From Calditrichota bacterium (lineage in GTDB: Bacteria > Calditrichota > Calditrichia > Calditrichales > J004), in the NCBI GenBank assembly GCA_024277115.1, contig JAJRVW010000052.1:1-64000 (forward strand): a DNA stretch of 64,000 nucleotides, read 5' to 3'. Shown here piece after piece: positions 25,048 through 34,219 of this stretch. The first letter of the stretch is position 1. Every line of letters starts with the position of its first letter. The notes under the pieces are model-generated. The model saw only the letters and a list, made by a program, of their open reading frames with translations. It ran no database searches and was not told the DNA's origin. Made by a program: the position numbers and the translations under genes.

Positions 25048-28000
25048 CTATTTCACAAGCAGCATTTTCTTTTGGGCAGTGAAATCGCCGCTTACGATGC
25101 GGTAAATGTACACGCCTGTAGCCAAACGCCCGGCATCAAAAGTAATCCGATAATTTCCCGGTTCTTTCTGCTCGTCCACCAAAGTGGTTATCTCGCGCCC
25201 GGTAATATCAAATATTTTTATTTGTACTTTCCCGGCTTTTGGGATTTGATAAGTAATCGTGGTGGAAGGGTTAAAAGGATTGGGGAAATTCTGCTCCAGT
25301 TTATACGAGAGCGGCAAACTAATCTCGCTTAACCCGATTTTCACATAACTTTTTTTGGCCAGCCCATCAACGGAATTATGGCCGTTGCCAAGAAAATATT
25401 CGGCATCGCCTTTTACCGCCGTGGCCAGCCGCAGATAATAACTGCCCGGCTCGATGCCCGAACAATCGAGTTGATAATCGATTGTGGCATGGTCTTCCAC
25501 TGTGTTGCGGTTGTAGGTGATTTTATCCATCTGACCCGCAATAAACCCATCGGAGACGCGCACAAGCTCCACCTGAAAACGGACTTCGTCCTCCGCGCTT
25601 AAAGCCGAATCGGCATGGGCCGATTTGGCCGTGTAATAAATATCGCTAAAGAACAGTTCGCTGCTGTTATCCAGATAAAAATTGACTGTCCGCGTCGCGT
25701 CATTAAGTTCTTCCAAGGTGTTTACGGGCAAGGTGTCCGGGCGGGTTTTAAACAACACTTCTTCGCCATCGAGCATGATATCGCCCATATTAAAGACAAA
25801 CTCCAGCGTGTCTTTTTTTACGACGCCCTGGCGCATGGCCGTGTAATCAATCTCTGTGGATATTTTATTTTGGGGTTGCTGGAAAACCGTTGTGCTTTTG
25901 GTAAGCGTATAGGGCAAGCTGGTTTTATTAAACACAATAGCCCTCATATCCGATAATGTGGCTGCATTGGACACATGGCTGCGCAAACCATTATGGCTTA
26001 GGATTAACACACCATAAACACCTTGTGCATCACGCACAACATAGCGGCTTTCCGCCCCGTTGTTTTGGCTGTAAATGATGACCGACTCCCCGTTATCGGA
26101 CGAGTTAATGGTGGAAGCGACCACATTGCTGCCGACTTCGTAGAACGCGCCCCATCCGGAGGCATAAGGCCGTACTACGGTTTTGTATTTCCAGACCCAG
26201 CTTCCCCCGCCACCTACGGTTGCCTTGGCAAGGTTCTGTTGTTGGTACTCTTTTTTACTGCCGCGCCAGGTTACTATGGGCTTTTGGGTAGCCTGGGCAT
26301 ATTCCATCAAACTAATCGACGGGTAGTTATGGTTGGTGAAACCGCTGCCGGATGAAATAATTGAATTAATATCTTCCTGCGGACTCCAGATTGAAAGAAG
26401 ATGCTTTTGTTTAAACTTTTGATATTCGATTTCCGAAGAACCATTTTGCCATGCAATATAAAATTGAGAAAAACTATTTAGTGAACTTTTACCAACGGCT
26501 AGTGAGGGATTTTTGGAACTTGTGGAAGAATGATCAAGAAAGGTATTTATTAAACTATTGGCAGGATCAGACTTTTTCCAAACTTTAAATTTTAGCTTAG
26601 AGTTAGACGATTCTTTCCAAACAACCATTGCCTGCTCTTTTGTTACGCCTATGACAGGCTTGGCGTTGCCAAAATAAACATTGGAAAAAATACCAGAAAC
26701 TGTGCGGTATGTAGAAACGCCTGTAACCGTATCATATTCAACCAGGTCTATGCGCATATCTGTACCATCATTGGTTTCATAAACCACGTAGAGCATGTTG
26801 TCAAAATAATCCATCGAAGGGTTCCGATAATCCTGACCAAAGGCTTGAGCCGAAATAATAAAATCCTGTACCCAGGAGCCATCAAAATTAGTGGAGGCGC
26901 TTTTACTGCAAAATATCCGGCTACGCATTTGGCCGTCGTTATTATCATAATAATCACTTTGGTAAACCGTGTGGTAAATGCCATTGTCCGTACGCACGAT
27001 TTTGCGCTGGCTATTGCTGGCGTAACCGGAGATGAGGTTGCTGCGCAAGCGGCCCTTGTAATGGGCGGTTACCACAGCATTGGGCTGGTTGAATACCACA
27101 GCGGTTTGGTTGCTGTTTGGTGATTGCAATGTCGCGCCCGATTTGCCCCAACCGTAGAAATCCCAGGTGGTTCCGGTGATGGTTTGGGTTTGGTCGGCTT
27201 TGACGGAGTAGTAGGTTTGTGTTTGATTTGGATCCTGATTTAAAAATATGCCCTGATAAACATCGCCGTTATAATTGGTCGAATAATCCGGGTGAAAAGG
27301 GGAATTACGTGATATTAAAGGCGCGGACATTCCCCTATTACGTTTATAGTTGCCATAAAGCGGATCGGCATAATCGATAAACCAGGGGTCTTTAAACTGG
27401 ATATTGCCTCCTTGAACTGTAGGATCCTCAAGGCTGGTTTTGATGGTTACGCCTGATTTTGTCTCATCAAACTGGGAAGTTAAAACTGTTATTAAATCCG
27501 AGATATTAAATTCTTGATGGTTCGTAACATCTGTAAAACCTATCCATTCTTTATACTTTTCTTTAGGGCCATCTAATAACTCTTGAGAACCACGGAGAAC
27601 TTCTATTGCATTTAGGGAGGATGTAAACGAATATGGTAACCCGTGAGAAATAAAAGCTAATGATTCCCAGTGGCCAACTGTACCAAAATCATTTCCGGAT
27701 GAGGAATTCTGGTGCACAGTTACAGTAGGTATAATCATGTTTTGCAAAAAAGAACTCTCTTGAAGGGTTGTATGAATTTTTACTGCCTGTAAAGGTGAAA
27801 ATACAGTCATACAGGAAGGAATGCTATAAGACATAATATTATCCGTATCTGGATTGTATTGTAAACCTGTCTCAGGCTCGAGAACAGTATCTGTGTAGCT
27901 ACATCCGTCGTCAACCTGATTATGCATATTTGGATCGGCGGGTGTATCTGCAACATAATCACCACAAATGTCACCATTGGATCCATCTATTAGTTCAGCA

Positions 28001-28593
28001 CATGCGGATCCAGATCTTTCGCCAGAAGATGTACCATGATGTGTATGCCATAAACCCAGACAATGCCCCATTTCATGTGATAGAATTGAGGTACCGATCA
28101 GCTCAGACTCTAATTCATTAGTTTCCTGAAATGCACCGACAACATAAAATGCACCACTAATTACGCCATCGGATGTTTTTCCTCCTTCCGAAGGCGACTC
28201 TGCTGGTATCAAATATATATCAATACCATCAGAATGGGCATTGATATTAAATAAGCTAAGGTTTGGAGAATTAAATTGAGCTGAATTATTTATTTGATCT
28301 ACTCCCTGTGATTGAAAACTAATATTTGATGACTGAAAGTAATTATTTAGAATAGTCAAGGCATAATCTACTTCGACATCTGTTATTGCGTTATCTCCAT
28401 TGTCCTCCGCAACTTTATGAAAATAAACACGAAATGCGACATGTCCAGAAATTGAATTGGAGTTTAATGAAATATTATTTGACTTTAACAAATCTGGAGC
28501 GGAAGAAACCGTGTTACAAGTCCATACTTGCGAATAAAGATTTTGAGAAAATAATAGTATGTAAAAAAATATAGTAAAAATAACAGTTCTCAT
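25048..28593 (-). CDS. Secreted M43-like zinc metalloprotease with T9SS type A sorting domain
   Basis: 1,181 residues. A signal peptide (about 1-21, ending LYSQ) precedes a pappalysin-type protease domain with HEMGHCLGLWH (zinc ligands H173, H177, H183; catalytic E174) and a Met-turn NIMSY at 252-256. Two CxxxxxxxxxC-type regions (C198, C210, C231) fit M43 disulfides. A long middle of beta-propeller-like and beta-sandwich sequence follows (for example RIFCSKSASTNFDGSWVQDF). The last ~85 residues are the sorting domain: LEQNFPNPFNPSTTI, KIFDITGREITTLV, GVYIYRIVSGD. Exported by Sec, then by the type IX system to the surface. AAGGAAAT precedes the start. Base composition is patchy along the gene. 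Confidence 0.92.
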   Translation of the reverse strand: MRTVIFTIFFYILLFSQNLYSQVWTCNTVSSAPDLLKSNNISLNSNSISGHVAFRVYFHKVAEDNGDNAITDVEVDYALTILNNYFQSSNISFQSQGVDQINNSAQFNSPNLSLFNINAHSDGIDIYLIPAESPSEGGKTSDGVISGAFYVVGAFQETNELESELIGTSILSHEMGHCLGLWHTHHGTSSGERSGSACAELIDGSNGDICGDYVADTPADPNMHNQVDDGCSYTDTVLEPETGLQYNPDTDNIMSYSIPSCMTVFSPLQAVKIHTTLQESSFLQNMIIPTVTVHQNSSSGNDFGTVGHWESLAFISHGLPYSFTSSLNAIEVLRGSQELLDGPKEKYKEWIGFTDVTNHQEFNISDLITVLTSQFDETKSGVTIKTSLEDPTVQGGNIQFKDPWFIDYADPLYGNYKRNRGMSAPLISRNSPFHPDYSTNYNGDVYQGIFLNQDPNQTQTYYSVKADQTQTITGTTWDFYGWGKSGATLQSPNSNQTAVVFNQPNAVVTAHYKGRLRSNLISGYASNSQRKIVRTDNGIYHTVYQSDYYDNNDGQMRSRIFCSKSASTNFDGSWVQDFIISAQAFGQDYRNPSMDYFDNMLYVVYETNDGTDMRIDLVEYDTVTGVSTYRTVSGIFSNVYFGNAKPVIGVTKEQAMVVWKESSNSKLKFKVWKKSDPANSLINTFLDHSSTSSKNPSLAVGKSSLNSFSQFYIAWQNGSSEIEYQKFKQKHLLSIWSPQEDINSIISSGSGFTNHNYPSISLMEYAQATQKPIVTWRGSKKEYQQQNLAKATVGGGGSWVWKYKTVVRPYASGWGAFYEVGSNVVASTINSSDNGESVIIYSQNNGAESRYVVRDAQGVYGVLILSHNGLRSHVSNAATLSDMRAIVFNKTSLPYTLTKSTTVFQQPQNKISTEIDYTAMRQGVVKKDTLEFVFNMGDIMLDGEEVLFKTRPDTLPVNTLEELNDATRTVNFYLDNSSELFFSDIYYTAKSAHADSALSAEDEVRFQVELVRVSDGFIAGQMDKITYNRNTVEDHATIDYQLDCSGIEPGSYYLRLATAVKGDAEYFLGNGHNSVDGLAKKSYVKIGLSEISLPLSYKLEQNFPNPFNPSTTITYQIPKAGKVQIKIFDITGREITTLVDEQKEPGNYRITFDAGRLATGVYIYRIVSGDFTAQKKMLLVK

Positions 28594-28734
28594 TATATTT
28601 CCTTTTTTTTAAAGAATATTTGTTGATTTATATTTAAGAAATTATAACTTCTACATACTAAAAAGGGCACACTTATCCTGTTCTCTATGTCAGGGTGCAG
28701 GCTAAGCGATTATTCTTTTTAGGTTTCTAACAAT

Positions 28735-28762
28735 ACGCGGTTGTGTTCCAGCACAACCGCGT
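28735..28762. terminator. Hairpin between the two secreted-protein genes
   Basis: Arms ACGCGGTTGTG (28735-28745) and CACAACCGCGT (28752-28762) with a 6-base loop, followed on the plus strand by TTTTT. It lies 24 bp past the stop of the minus-strand lipoprotein gene, where on that strand the T-run would precede the stem. It may therefore work poorly as a terminator for that gene, or as a rho-independent stop for antisense transcription. Confidence 0.55.
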
Positions 28763-28785
28763 TTTTCAGATGTAATCCATGGTAA

Positions 28786-30087
28786 TCACCTCCTTCCAAT
28801 CAACAATTGTGCGTTTCTGTCATTGAAACCAACAGCAGCTACAATGTTGTTTTTAAAATCAACCTCATAGTAAGCAGCAAAGATATTGTTTTTATAGTTC
28901 TTCCAGGTTTTACCATTAAAATGAACAACTTCGTTATATGCGCCAACAGCTATAATATCATTTATATCATTGGCGGCTATAGCCCTTGTATGGTATGAAG
29001 AGACAACACCCGGCGCATATGTTTCCCAAGATTGCGTTTTAAAAAAACGATTATTCTTAAAAATACCTGTACCTACGATATAATACTTACTATTTGGTTT
29101 AAACCATATGCCGTCAAAAAAATAGGTCAGGCCATCTAAGGATAGGTCGATTACCTTATTATCTTTTATTTGAAAAAACTTGATTTGTGTATCTTTATTA
29201 ACATTCGATGCAACCCCTAAGATTTCATATTCACCTGTCTTAGGATTTTGCGCCCCATATATATCACGAATATCGATATCTGTCCCGCTTTCTATTTTTT
29301 TCCAATTGGCACCATTATATTGAACAATTAGACCCGAAGTACCTACACCATAAATATTATCATCAGATACTTTTAAAAGTTTTTGTACTAATTCAGAAGT
29401 ATTAATATTTCTTTGATATAAAAGCGAAGCACTTTGACCTACTGAATGATAAATACTACCCGCAGCTATCCAGAATTCATTGTTTGACGAAGGAAGTATT
29501 CCCCGTATTGGTTGTATTAAAGAATTATTTACCTTAAACCGTTTTAATTCCCAATCACTCCCATCCCAGTGTATTGCATTATAACCCGGAATCCATGCCG
29601 TGCTGTCTTCGTTCCATTTGTCCGTGTCTTGGGTGTGTATCTCGCCAACCGCCCAAATATCATTTTCATTGATAATGGCCACATCATTTAAAATGCTGCT
29701 GCTCCTGCCGCCAAACTCAAAAGTTTGCCAGGTAAAATCATGGCTGGTGGTGTCCATAGTGGTTGCTATGGCCATAACGGTTTTGCTTTTCACCTTCCCT
29801 TTTTTGGCAAAAACGCTGTAAGTGTAAGTCGTGGCCGGCTCAAGGGTTTCATCATGGATCAGGGTGTCGGCCTTATCAAGGGTTCCTTCAAAAACGGTTA
29901 CCGTATCGCGCATCAGCACATAGGTAAAACCGGGCTTAACCGGTTCGGCGCGCAGGGTTATCCAGTTTTCTATCACCTCGGCGTCCACTTCCAGGGTGAT
30001 TTCCTCATCTTTAAATACAGATTCCGTGGGCGAGCACGACCACATAATTATGAACAATAAATTAAGAATTACGAATTGCGTTTTCAT
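28786..30087 (-). CDS. Lipoprotein with fibronectin-like and beta-propeller-like regions
   Basis: 433 residues from the chosen start. The signal peptide ends IIMWSC, a lipobox. Residues about 20-110 look like a fibronectin III-type domain (TLRAEPVKPGFTYVLMRD, EPATTYTYSVFAKKGKV). The rest is a run of short repeats with W-x-VG, I-x-AVG and H-x-NGKTWK words (NDIWAVGEIH, NDIIAVGAYNEVVHFNG), suggesting a beta-propeller. The frame opens 41 codons further up, but the ATG at 30087 gives the signal peptide. No enzymatic motif. Likely surface-exposed; the codons for the propeller are much richer in AT than those for the N-terminal third. Confidence 0.8.
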   Translation of the reverse strand: MKTQFVILNLLFIIMWSCSPTESVFKDEEITLEVDAEVIENWITLRAEPVKPGFTYVLMRDTVTVFEGTLDKADTLIHDETLEPATTYTYSVFAKKGKVKSKTVMAIATTMDTTSHDFTWQTFEFGGRSSSILNDVAIINENDIWAVGEIHTQDTDKWNEDSTAWIPGYNAIHWDGSDWELKRFKVNNSLIQPIRGILPSSNNEFWIAAGSIYHSVGQSASLLYQRNINTSELVQKLLKVSDDNIYGVGTSGLIVQYNGANWKKIESGTDIDIRDIYGAQNPKTGEYEILGVASNVNKDTQIKFFQIKDNKVIDLSLDGLTYFFDGIWFKPNSKYYIVGTGIFKNNRFFKTQSWETYAPGVVSSYHTRAIAANDINDIIAVGAYNEVVHFNGKTWKNYKNNIFAAYYEVDFKNNIVAAVGFNDRNAQLLIGRR

Positions 30088-30596
30088 GGAGGTTAATTCC
30101 TTAGTTTGCTTTGTGAAAATGTTTTGGTGGTGGAGAATGTATATATTTTTGTAGGGGACATTCGTCCCGAGGTTGAGGGCGTCATTGGCAAAATTCCTAA
30201 AACATATCATTAATTGTTTGCCATCCCGGCAAAAATTAAAATCCTAAAGAATAGCGCTGCCGTTCCCCCTCAGAAAACGCCCCGCCCAAAGAGGGTGTTG
30301 CAGTTTGTCATTCCCGAGTGTTTTTATCGGGAATCTGAATCGTATTAAGTAAGATTCCTGCTTAAAACATGCAGGAATGACAAATTTTGTTATTTTTTTC
30401 CTTATACTGCAACACCCTCAAAAAAATGCGGGACAAGCGGCAAAAAAACTTACATATAGCGTGTGGGCTTTATACGCTTTGTGAAAAGTAAGTTAGGCAA
30501 TGTGCTTTAGCTTCTCAATACCTAACAGTTCGAATATACAAAAAAAAATCGGCTGTCAAAGCTATTTTGGGATTTCTTTTTTTTTCACAGAAACGA
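30088..30596. other. 509-bp intergenic region with nested dyads
   Basis: No gene seen. It holds the nested inverted repeat at 30291-30419 and, next to it, a looser hairpin AACTTAC/GTAAGTT (30447-30453, 30488-30494) with inner AGCGT/ACGCT arms. The promoter of the downstream lipoprotein gene must lie in about 30090-30290; the RsmB-family gene ends at the right edge. Confidence 0.6.
30291..30419. repeat. 129-bp nested inverted repeat (MITE-like)
   Basis: The outer arms GAGGGTGTTGCAGT (30291-30304) and ACTGCAACACCCTC (30406-30419) are perfect over 14 bp. Within them TTTGTCATTCC (30304-30314) pairs with GGAATGACAAA (30374-30384), and two small hairpins sit inside: TTCCCGA/TCGGGAA (30311-30333) and ATTCCTGC/GCAGGAAT (30354-30378). 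The inner ATTCCC...GGGAAT form is like the dRS3-type repeats known from Neisseria. A non-autonomous element is the likeliest reading. Confidence 0.7.
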
Positions 30597-32012
30597 TCAC
30601 CTAACACGAAAATCATGTGATAACTTTATCCTAACCTGTCTATCCTGCACAAAAACAATGGCGGCAGGAAGGCTATCAAGAACAAGCGCGTAATACCCTT
30701 CAAAACCTTCCGGCGCGGGGCATGCGCCTGTTTCAAAAAGCAGGGCCAACATTTCCTTCTCCAAAACCAGGTGGCGCCGGGAAATATGTTTGGCAAAATG
30801 CCGGATGGATGGATGGGACAGTTTCCGGATAAACAAACGCTTCTCGGCAAGCAGCAATCCGCCGTTGGTAAAGCCCTCTTTTAAAATTTTCATTACATCC
30901 GCGCTAAACAGGTAAATACGGTCTTTGGTTTTGTGGAAGCGATAGTTTGCCCAAAGGGAATTATCAATGCCCCAGCTCTCGGAAATATCTGATAAAGTAT
31001 TTTTTATTAATGCATCATCAGGGCCAAGAGTGTCAATAAACTCAACCGTCACGGGATATTTTTTATTATAAAACTCTTCCTTCTTGACCAGCTTGGCAAT
31101 ATAAAAACCTTCCATGCCATGCTTATGCGGCCAAATGCGTTTGGTGTTTTTTAAGGATTCTGAGAGTTGCACACCTTGGTAATATGTCAATCCATCCTCA
31201 AAATTTTCCATCCCCTTATTGGCGATGGGCACTACTTCCAACGGATATTTTTTTATGATGCGCTCGACCAATAACTCGTTTTCCTCCGGCGCGACCGAGC
31301 AGGTGGAGTAGACAATCGTTCCGCCAACTTTTACCGCTTTTATGGCCGAGACAAATAACTGGTGCTGAATGCCGTTGAGTTTTCTTAATTTGGCATCGCT
31401 CCACCAGGTGATTATTTCCTTGTGGGTCGCCAATGTGCCGAGGCCACTGCATGGCGTATCCAGCAAAACTTTATCAAAATATTCCGGGAATAAGCGGCCC
31501 AACCGTTCGCCCGGGCCATAATAAATACAGTGGTTGATCAAGCCCGTTTTTTGCGTGTTACTGTTTAAAGCCTGCATACGCGACCGGTTGGAATCGTTTA
31601 TAACAAGATGTCCGCGGTTGGCCATCATCACCCCCAACTGGGTGGATTTTGATCCTGGGGCGGCGGCCATATCCAGCACTTTTTCACCGGGTTGCGGATC
31701 AAGCACAATCGGTGGTATTTGCGATGAAGCGCCCTGAAAAGCAAAATTGCCCTGAAAAAAATCCAGTGAATGGCTTAGGGAAAACGGCGCTTCTTCCACT
31801 CCAAAACTTATTTCGGAAAAAGGGAGGGTTTTAAAACAGAAACCTTTTTGCCGCAAACTTTCGATATTGTTTTTGTAATCCTTTTTAAGGGTATTAAAGC
31901 GGACGGAACGTTGCTCGGCCTGTGCGTTTAAAAAATCGGTCAATTCACTACCAAGCAGGTTTTTAAGATAGACGGCCAACTCTTTATTGAGAATGGAAAT
32001 ATCCGGTTTCAT
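30597..32012 (-). CDS. RsmB/NOP family RNA (cytosine-C5) methyltransferase
   Basis: 471 residues. A Rossmann-fold SAM-dependent methyltransferase core has motif I LDMAAAPGSKSTQL, motif IV LLDTPCSGLGTL (with the release Cys) and motif VI YSTCSVAPEENE (nucleophile Cys). An N-terminal NOP-type domain contains RFNTLK and QGNFAFQGASSQIPP. The C-terminal ~130 residues resemble the extra RNA-binding part of RsmF/YebU-like enzymes. It methylates a cytosine in rRNA or tRNA; the exact target cannot be read from the sequence. AAGGAACC precedes the start. Confidence 0.93.
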   Translation of the reverse strand: MKPDISILNKELAVYLKNLLGSELTDFLNAQAEQRSVRFNTLKKDYKNNIESLRQKGFCFKTLPFSEISFGVEEAPFSLSHSLDFFQGNFAFQGASSQIPPIVLDPQPGEKVLDMAAAPGSKSTQLGVMMANRGHLVINDSNRSRMQALNSNTQKTGLINHCIYYGPGERLGRLFPEYFDKVLLDTPCSGLGTLATHKEIITWWSDAKLRKLNGIQHQLFVSAIKAVKVGGTIVYSTCSVAPEENELLVERIIKKYPLEVVPIANKGMENFEDGLTYYQGVQLSESLKNTKRIWPHKHGMEGFYIAKLVKKEEFYNKKYPVTVEFIDTLGPDDALIKNTLSDISESWGIDNSLWANYRFHKTKDRIYLFSADVMKILKEGFTNGGLLLAEKRLFIRKLSHPSIRHFAKHISRRHLVLEKEMLALLFETGACPAPEGFEGYYALVLDSLPAAIVFVQDRQVRIKLSHDFRVR

Positions 32013-32093
32013 TGGTTCCTTTTTGTTTAGTAAAAATATTCCGAAGAATCTAATTTACAACAAAAATAGAAATTACGACAATTGGATAAAGAA

Positions 32094-32128
32094 GGGATGC
32101 TTCGGTAAAAGACACCTCAACATGACAG
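32094..32128. repeat. GTCAT...GCATC interspersed element, copy 4
   Basis: GGGATGCTTCGG, a short middle, then CTCAACATGACAG, in the gap between the RsmB-family gene and the squalene synthase remnant. The ends match copies 2 and 3 in orientation. Confidence 0.5.
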
Positions 32129-32159
32129 AAAAAAATTGTTTATGGATGGTATAAAAAAT

Positions 32160-32399
32160 CTAACTTGCAACCGGGGCAAGCTGGATATTGGCAAACTGGC
32201 TGCGGATGCGCTGGTAATGGCGGCGGGTCAATCGGTTGGAATAAATATTAATTAAGGCCAGATAATATTCTTTTTTAATCATCTTCCGTGATACTTTTAT
32301 TTTATCGTGACCCAGCAATGCCAAAGTATTTTCCTGGATTTTTTGCAAGGTACGCATAGCCCAGAATACCGGCAACATGCAAAACATGCGTATACCGCG
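32160..32399 (-). pseudogene. C-terminal remnant of the interrupted squalene synthase
   Basis: In the same frame as the gene just upstream and directly after its TAA, the sequence reads RGIRMFCMLPVFWAM, then RTLQKIQENTLALLG and VSRKMIKKEYYLALI before its own stop. This is the expected last ~80 residues of a eukaryotic-type squalene synthase (the FCALP-like segment after the last helix, then the K-x-S/SR-x-x-x-K end). An ATG at 32387 could in principle give a 75-residue product, but there is no ribosome-binding site and a free C-terminal helix pair has no known role. Confidence 0.75.
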
Positions 32400-33212
32400 T
32401 TATTCTTTAGGAATCAGCAATATATAATCAATGGCGTTATCCAAGTGCTTTATGGCATTATGGATGAGTTCGTTAAAAAGCTGTTGGGTGCGCTCGGCAT
32501 TTTCTTTCTCAAAAATTGTTTTGCGGTTCAGGTTATATTTTGCCAGTAACTCTTCGGGGATATACGATTGCCCCCTGCGTAAATCGGTTGTCATGTCACG
32601 GATTATATTGACCATTTGTAAGCCTTTGCCAAAACTCTCGGCCAAAAGGTTTAGTTTATTTTTTATGGTTGGTGTAATCCGGTTGGAGTAAAAAGAAAAA
32701 AGCTCGGTCAACAGATAACCGACAGTGCCTGCAACATAATACATGTATTCGTCGAGCTCCTTCATCGTACCCAAAAAGGAGAATTTTTTTAGCACAGAAG
32801 CCTGGGCATATTTTTTCATACCAAGCGACATTTCTACAACCCATTGCCCAATATGTTTTTTAAAGATGGGAGAAAAGGAATCAAAAACATTTAATATTTT
32901 AGGCAGATTATAAACAAGGTCGTCATCGGCTGTTTTAAGCGGCAGGGCTGGCACACCATCCATAAACTTATCAAGTGCGGCGATGGTATCTTTTTTGAAA
33001 ATTGAAATATAATTATTAAGTAGTTCTTTTTTCAGGTCAATCGGGAGGTCTTCACTATCCTCGACCGTATCTGCAACCCGGCAAAGTAAATACGCCACAG
33101 TAACAATAGAGCTCAAACCTTTCGGCAACATGCGAATTGTAGGCGCAAAGGTACGCGAAACTTTTGGTAACATTGAATCGCAATATAAAATATTGTCGGA
33201 TAGTTTTGTCAT
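32400..33212 (-). CDS. Squalene/phytoene synthase family protein, prematurely stopped
   Basis: 270 residues plus the 80-codon in-frame remainder would make a normal ~350-residue squalene synthase. First aspartate-rich motif RVADTVED (D48, E51, D52), YVAGTVGYLLTELF, and second motif NIIRDMTTD (D206, D210) with RGQSYIPEELL. The enzyme condenses two farnesyl diphosphates to presqualene diphosphate and squalene, feeding hopanoids or carotenoid-like lipids. One TAA at 32400-32402 follows IPKE; a GAA-to-TAA change would explain it. All catalytic motifs are upstream of the stop, but the lost C-terminal helices help close the active-site cavity. No other isoprenoid gene is nearby. Confidence 0.8.
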   Translation of the reverse strand: MTKLSDNILYCDSMLPKVSRTFAPTIRMLPKGLSSIVTVAYLLCRVADTVEDSEDLPIDLKKELLNNYISIFKKDTIAALDKFMDGVPALPLKTADDDLVYNLPKILNVFDSFSPIFKKHIGQWVVEMSLGMKKYAQASVLKKFSFLGTMKELDEYMYYVAGTVGYLLTELFSFYSNRITPTIKNKLNLLAESFGKGLQMVNIIRDMTTDLRRGQSYIPEELLAKYNLNRKTIFEKENAERTQQLFNELIHNAIKHLDNAIDYILLIPKE

Positions 33213-33460
33213 AACAGTTTTAAATAGGTTGTTGTTATCTTATTGATAAAATTCGTTTATCAGAATGTAACAATCTTTTTTAATTTGATAATAATTTCCA
33301 AATAACTAAAAAGATTTCGTTCAGCTTGAGTCCAAAATATATTCTGAATGGGTTGAATTTATCACAAAAAGAACATTAATCAAAAAGGATTATTATTCGC
33401 CCATAATTTTATGATAAAAATATCTATCTCAAACAAAAATCTATGTTAAAATTTACACCT

Positions 33461-34075
33461 TTAATTTATATCAATGCTCAATCTATCTTCATCAACACTT
33501 AAATCAATCTCGGCAAGTATATCAATGGTGCGCGAAATTTTACGGTCAATTTTATTGATTTGAATGACCTGATATTCAAACTCATCGGCATCATCTTCAA
33601 TAGCATTGGCCTTTTCTTCAATTCGTTCCGCTTTACTTTCCATTTCTTGCTCAAACTCGTCGCCAACACTCTCATCAAAACCGGATAAGGCAAGCTCTAC
33701 AACGCCACCAACAGCCGCGACGGCCAATTTTGCACTTTCGATGCCAATATGTAGCCCTTTCGCCCCAATGCTATTGCGCTTACTAAATAAGATTTGCTGT
33801 GCCTCGTAGTATTCGCGCACCAAACTTTTTTGCTCGGCATCAAGATCAACTTTTCGGCTTTCGATATATAAATCAATTTCCGGGGTAATCTCAACGAGAT
33901 ATTTATCTGACTCACGATCACAAATAATGAGCGACTCATCTTCAAAAATAATGTAGTTTTGCTGATTAATATTCATTTGGATATTTTTAAATTTTTCCTT
34001 CATCCCATCTTCTGCAAATCCGAAACTAATAAAAGTAAAGAAAACGAAATAAAACAATTTTGTAGCATTCTTCAT
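33461..34075 (-). CDS. YggN-like (DUF2884-like) secreted protein
   Basis: 204 residues with a signal peptide (about 1-21, ending SFGFAED). It has the layout of DUF2884 proteins: a short beta region with YIIFEDESLIICD, then YIESRKVDLDAEQKSLVREYY, a hydrophobic GIESAKLAVAAVGGVVELAL helix and an acidic helical tail (EMESKAERIEEKANAIEDDADEFE). GGAGG lies seven bases before the ATG. The family is periplasmic and of unknown function. Divergent from the PIN-PhoH gene. The 248 bp on its other side holds no gene. Confidence 0.72.
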   Translation of the reverse strand: MKNATKLFYFVFFTFISFGFAEDGMKEKFKNIQMNINQQNYIIFEDESLIICDRESDKYLVEITPEIDLYIESRKVDLDAEQKSLVREYYEAQQILFSKRNSIGAKGLHIGIESAKLAVAAVGGVVELALSGFDESVGDEFEQEMESKAERIEEKANAIEDDADEFEYQVIQINKIDRKISRTIDILAEIDLSVDEDRLSIDIN

Positions 34076-34219
34076 GCGGCCTCCATGTAATAGTCAACAA
34101 ATCAATTACGCGGATCAAACTTAGTATGTTGCAAATTATTTTCATAAATTTATTTATGAGAAAATCCTGCAATTATAAAATTTTCATATTAAATTATTTC
34201 TCGATTACCCGGAGTACGT

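Noticed and set aside
30447-30494. Structured leader RNA or riboswitch
   Set aside because: Only 5-7-bp arms and too far (over 350 bp) from the next start codon; no known aptamer features seen.
32160-32387. Independent 75-residue gene
   Set aside because: In the same frame as the squalene synthase and matching its missing C-terminus; better read as the tail of the interrupted gene.
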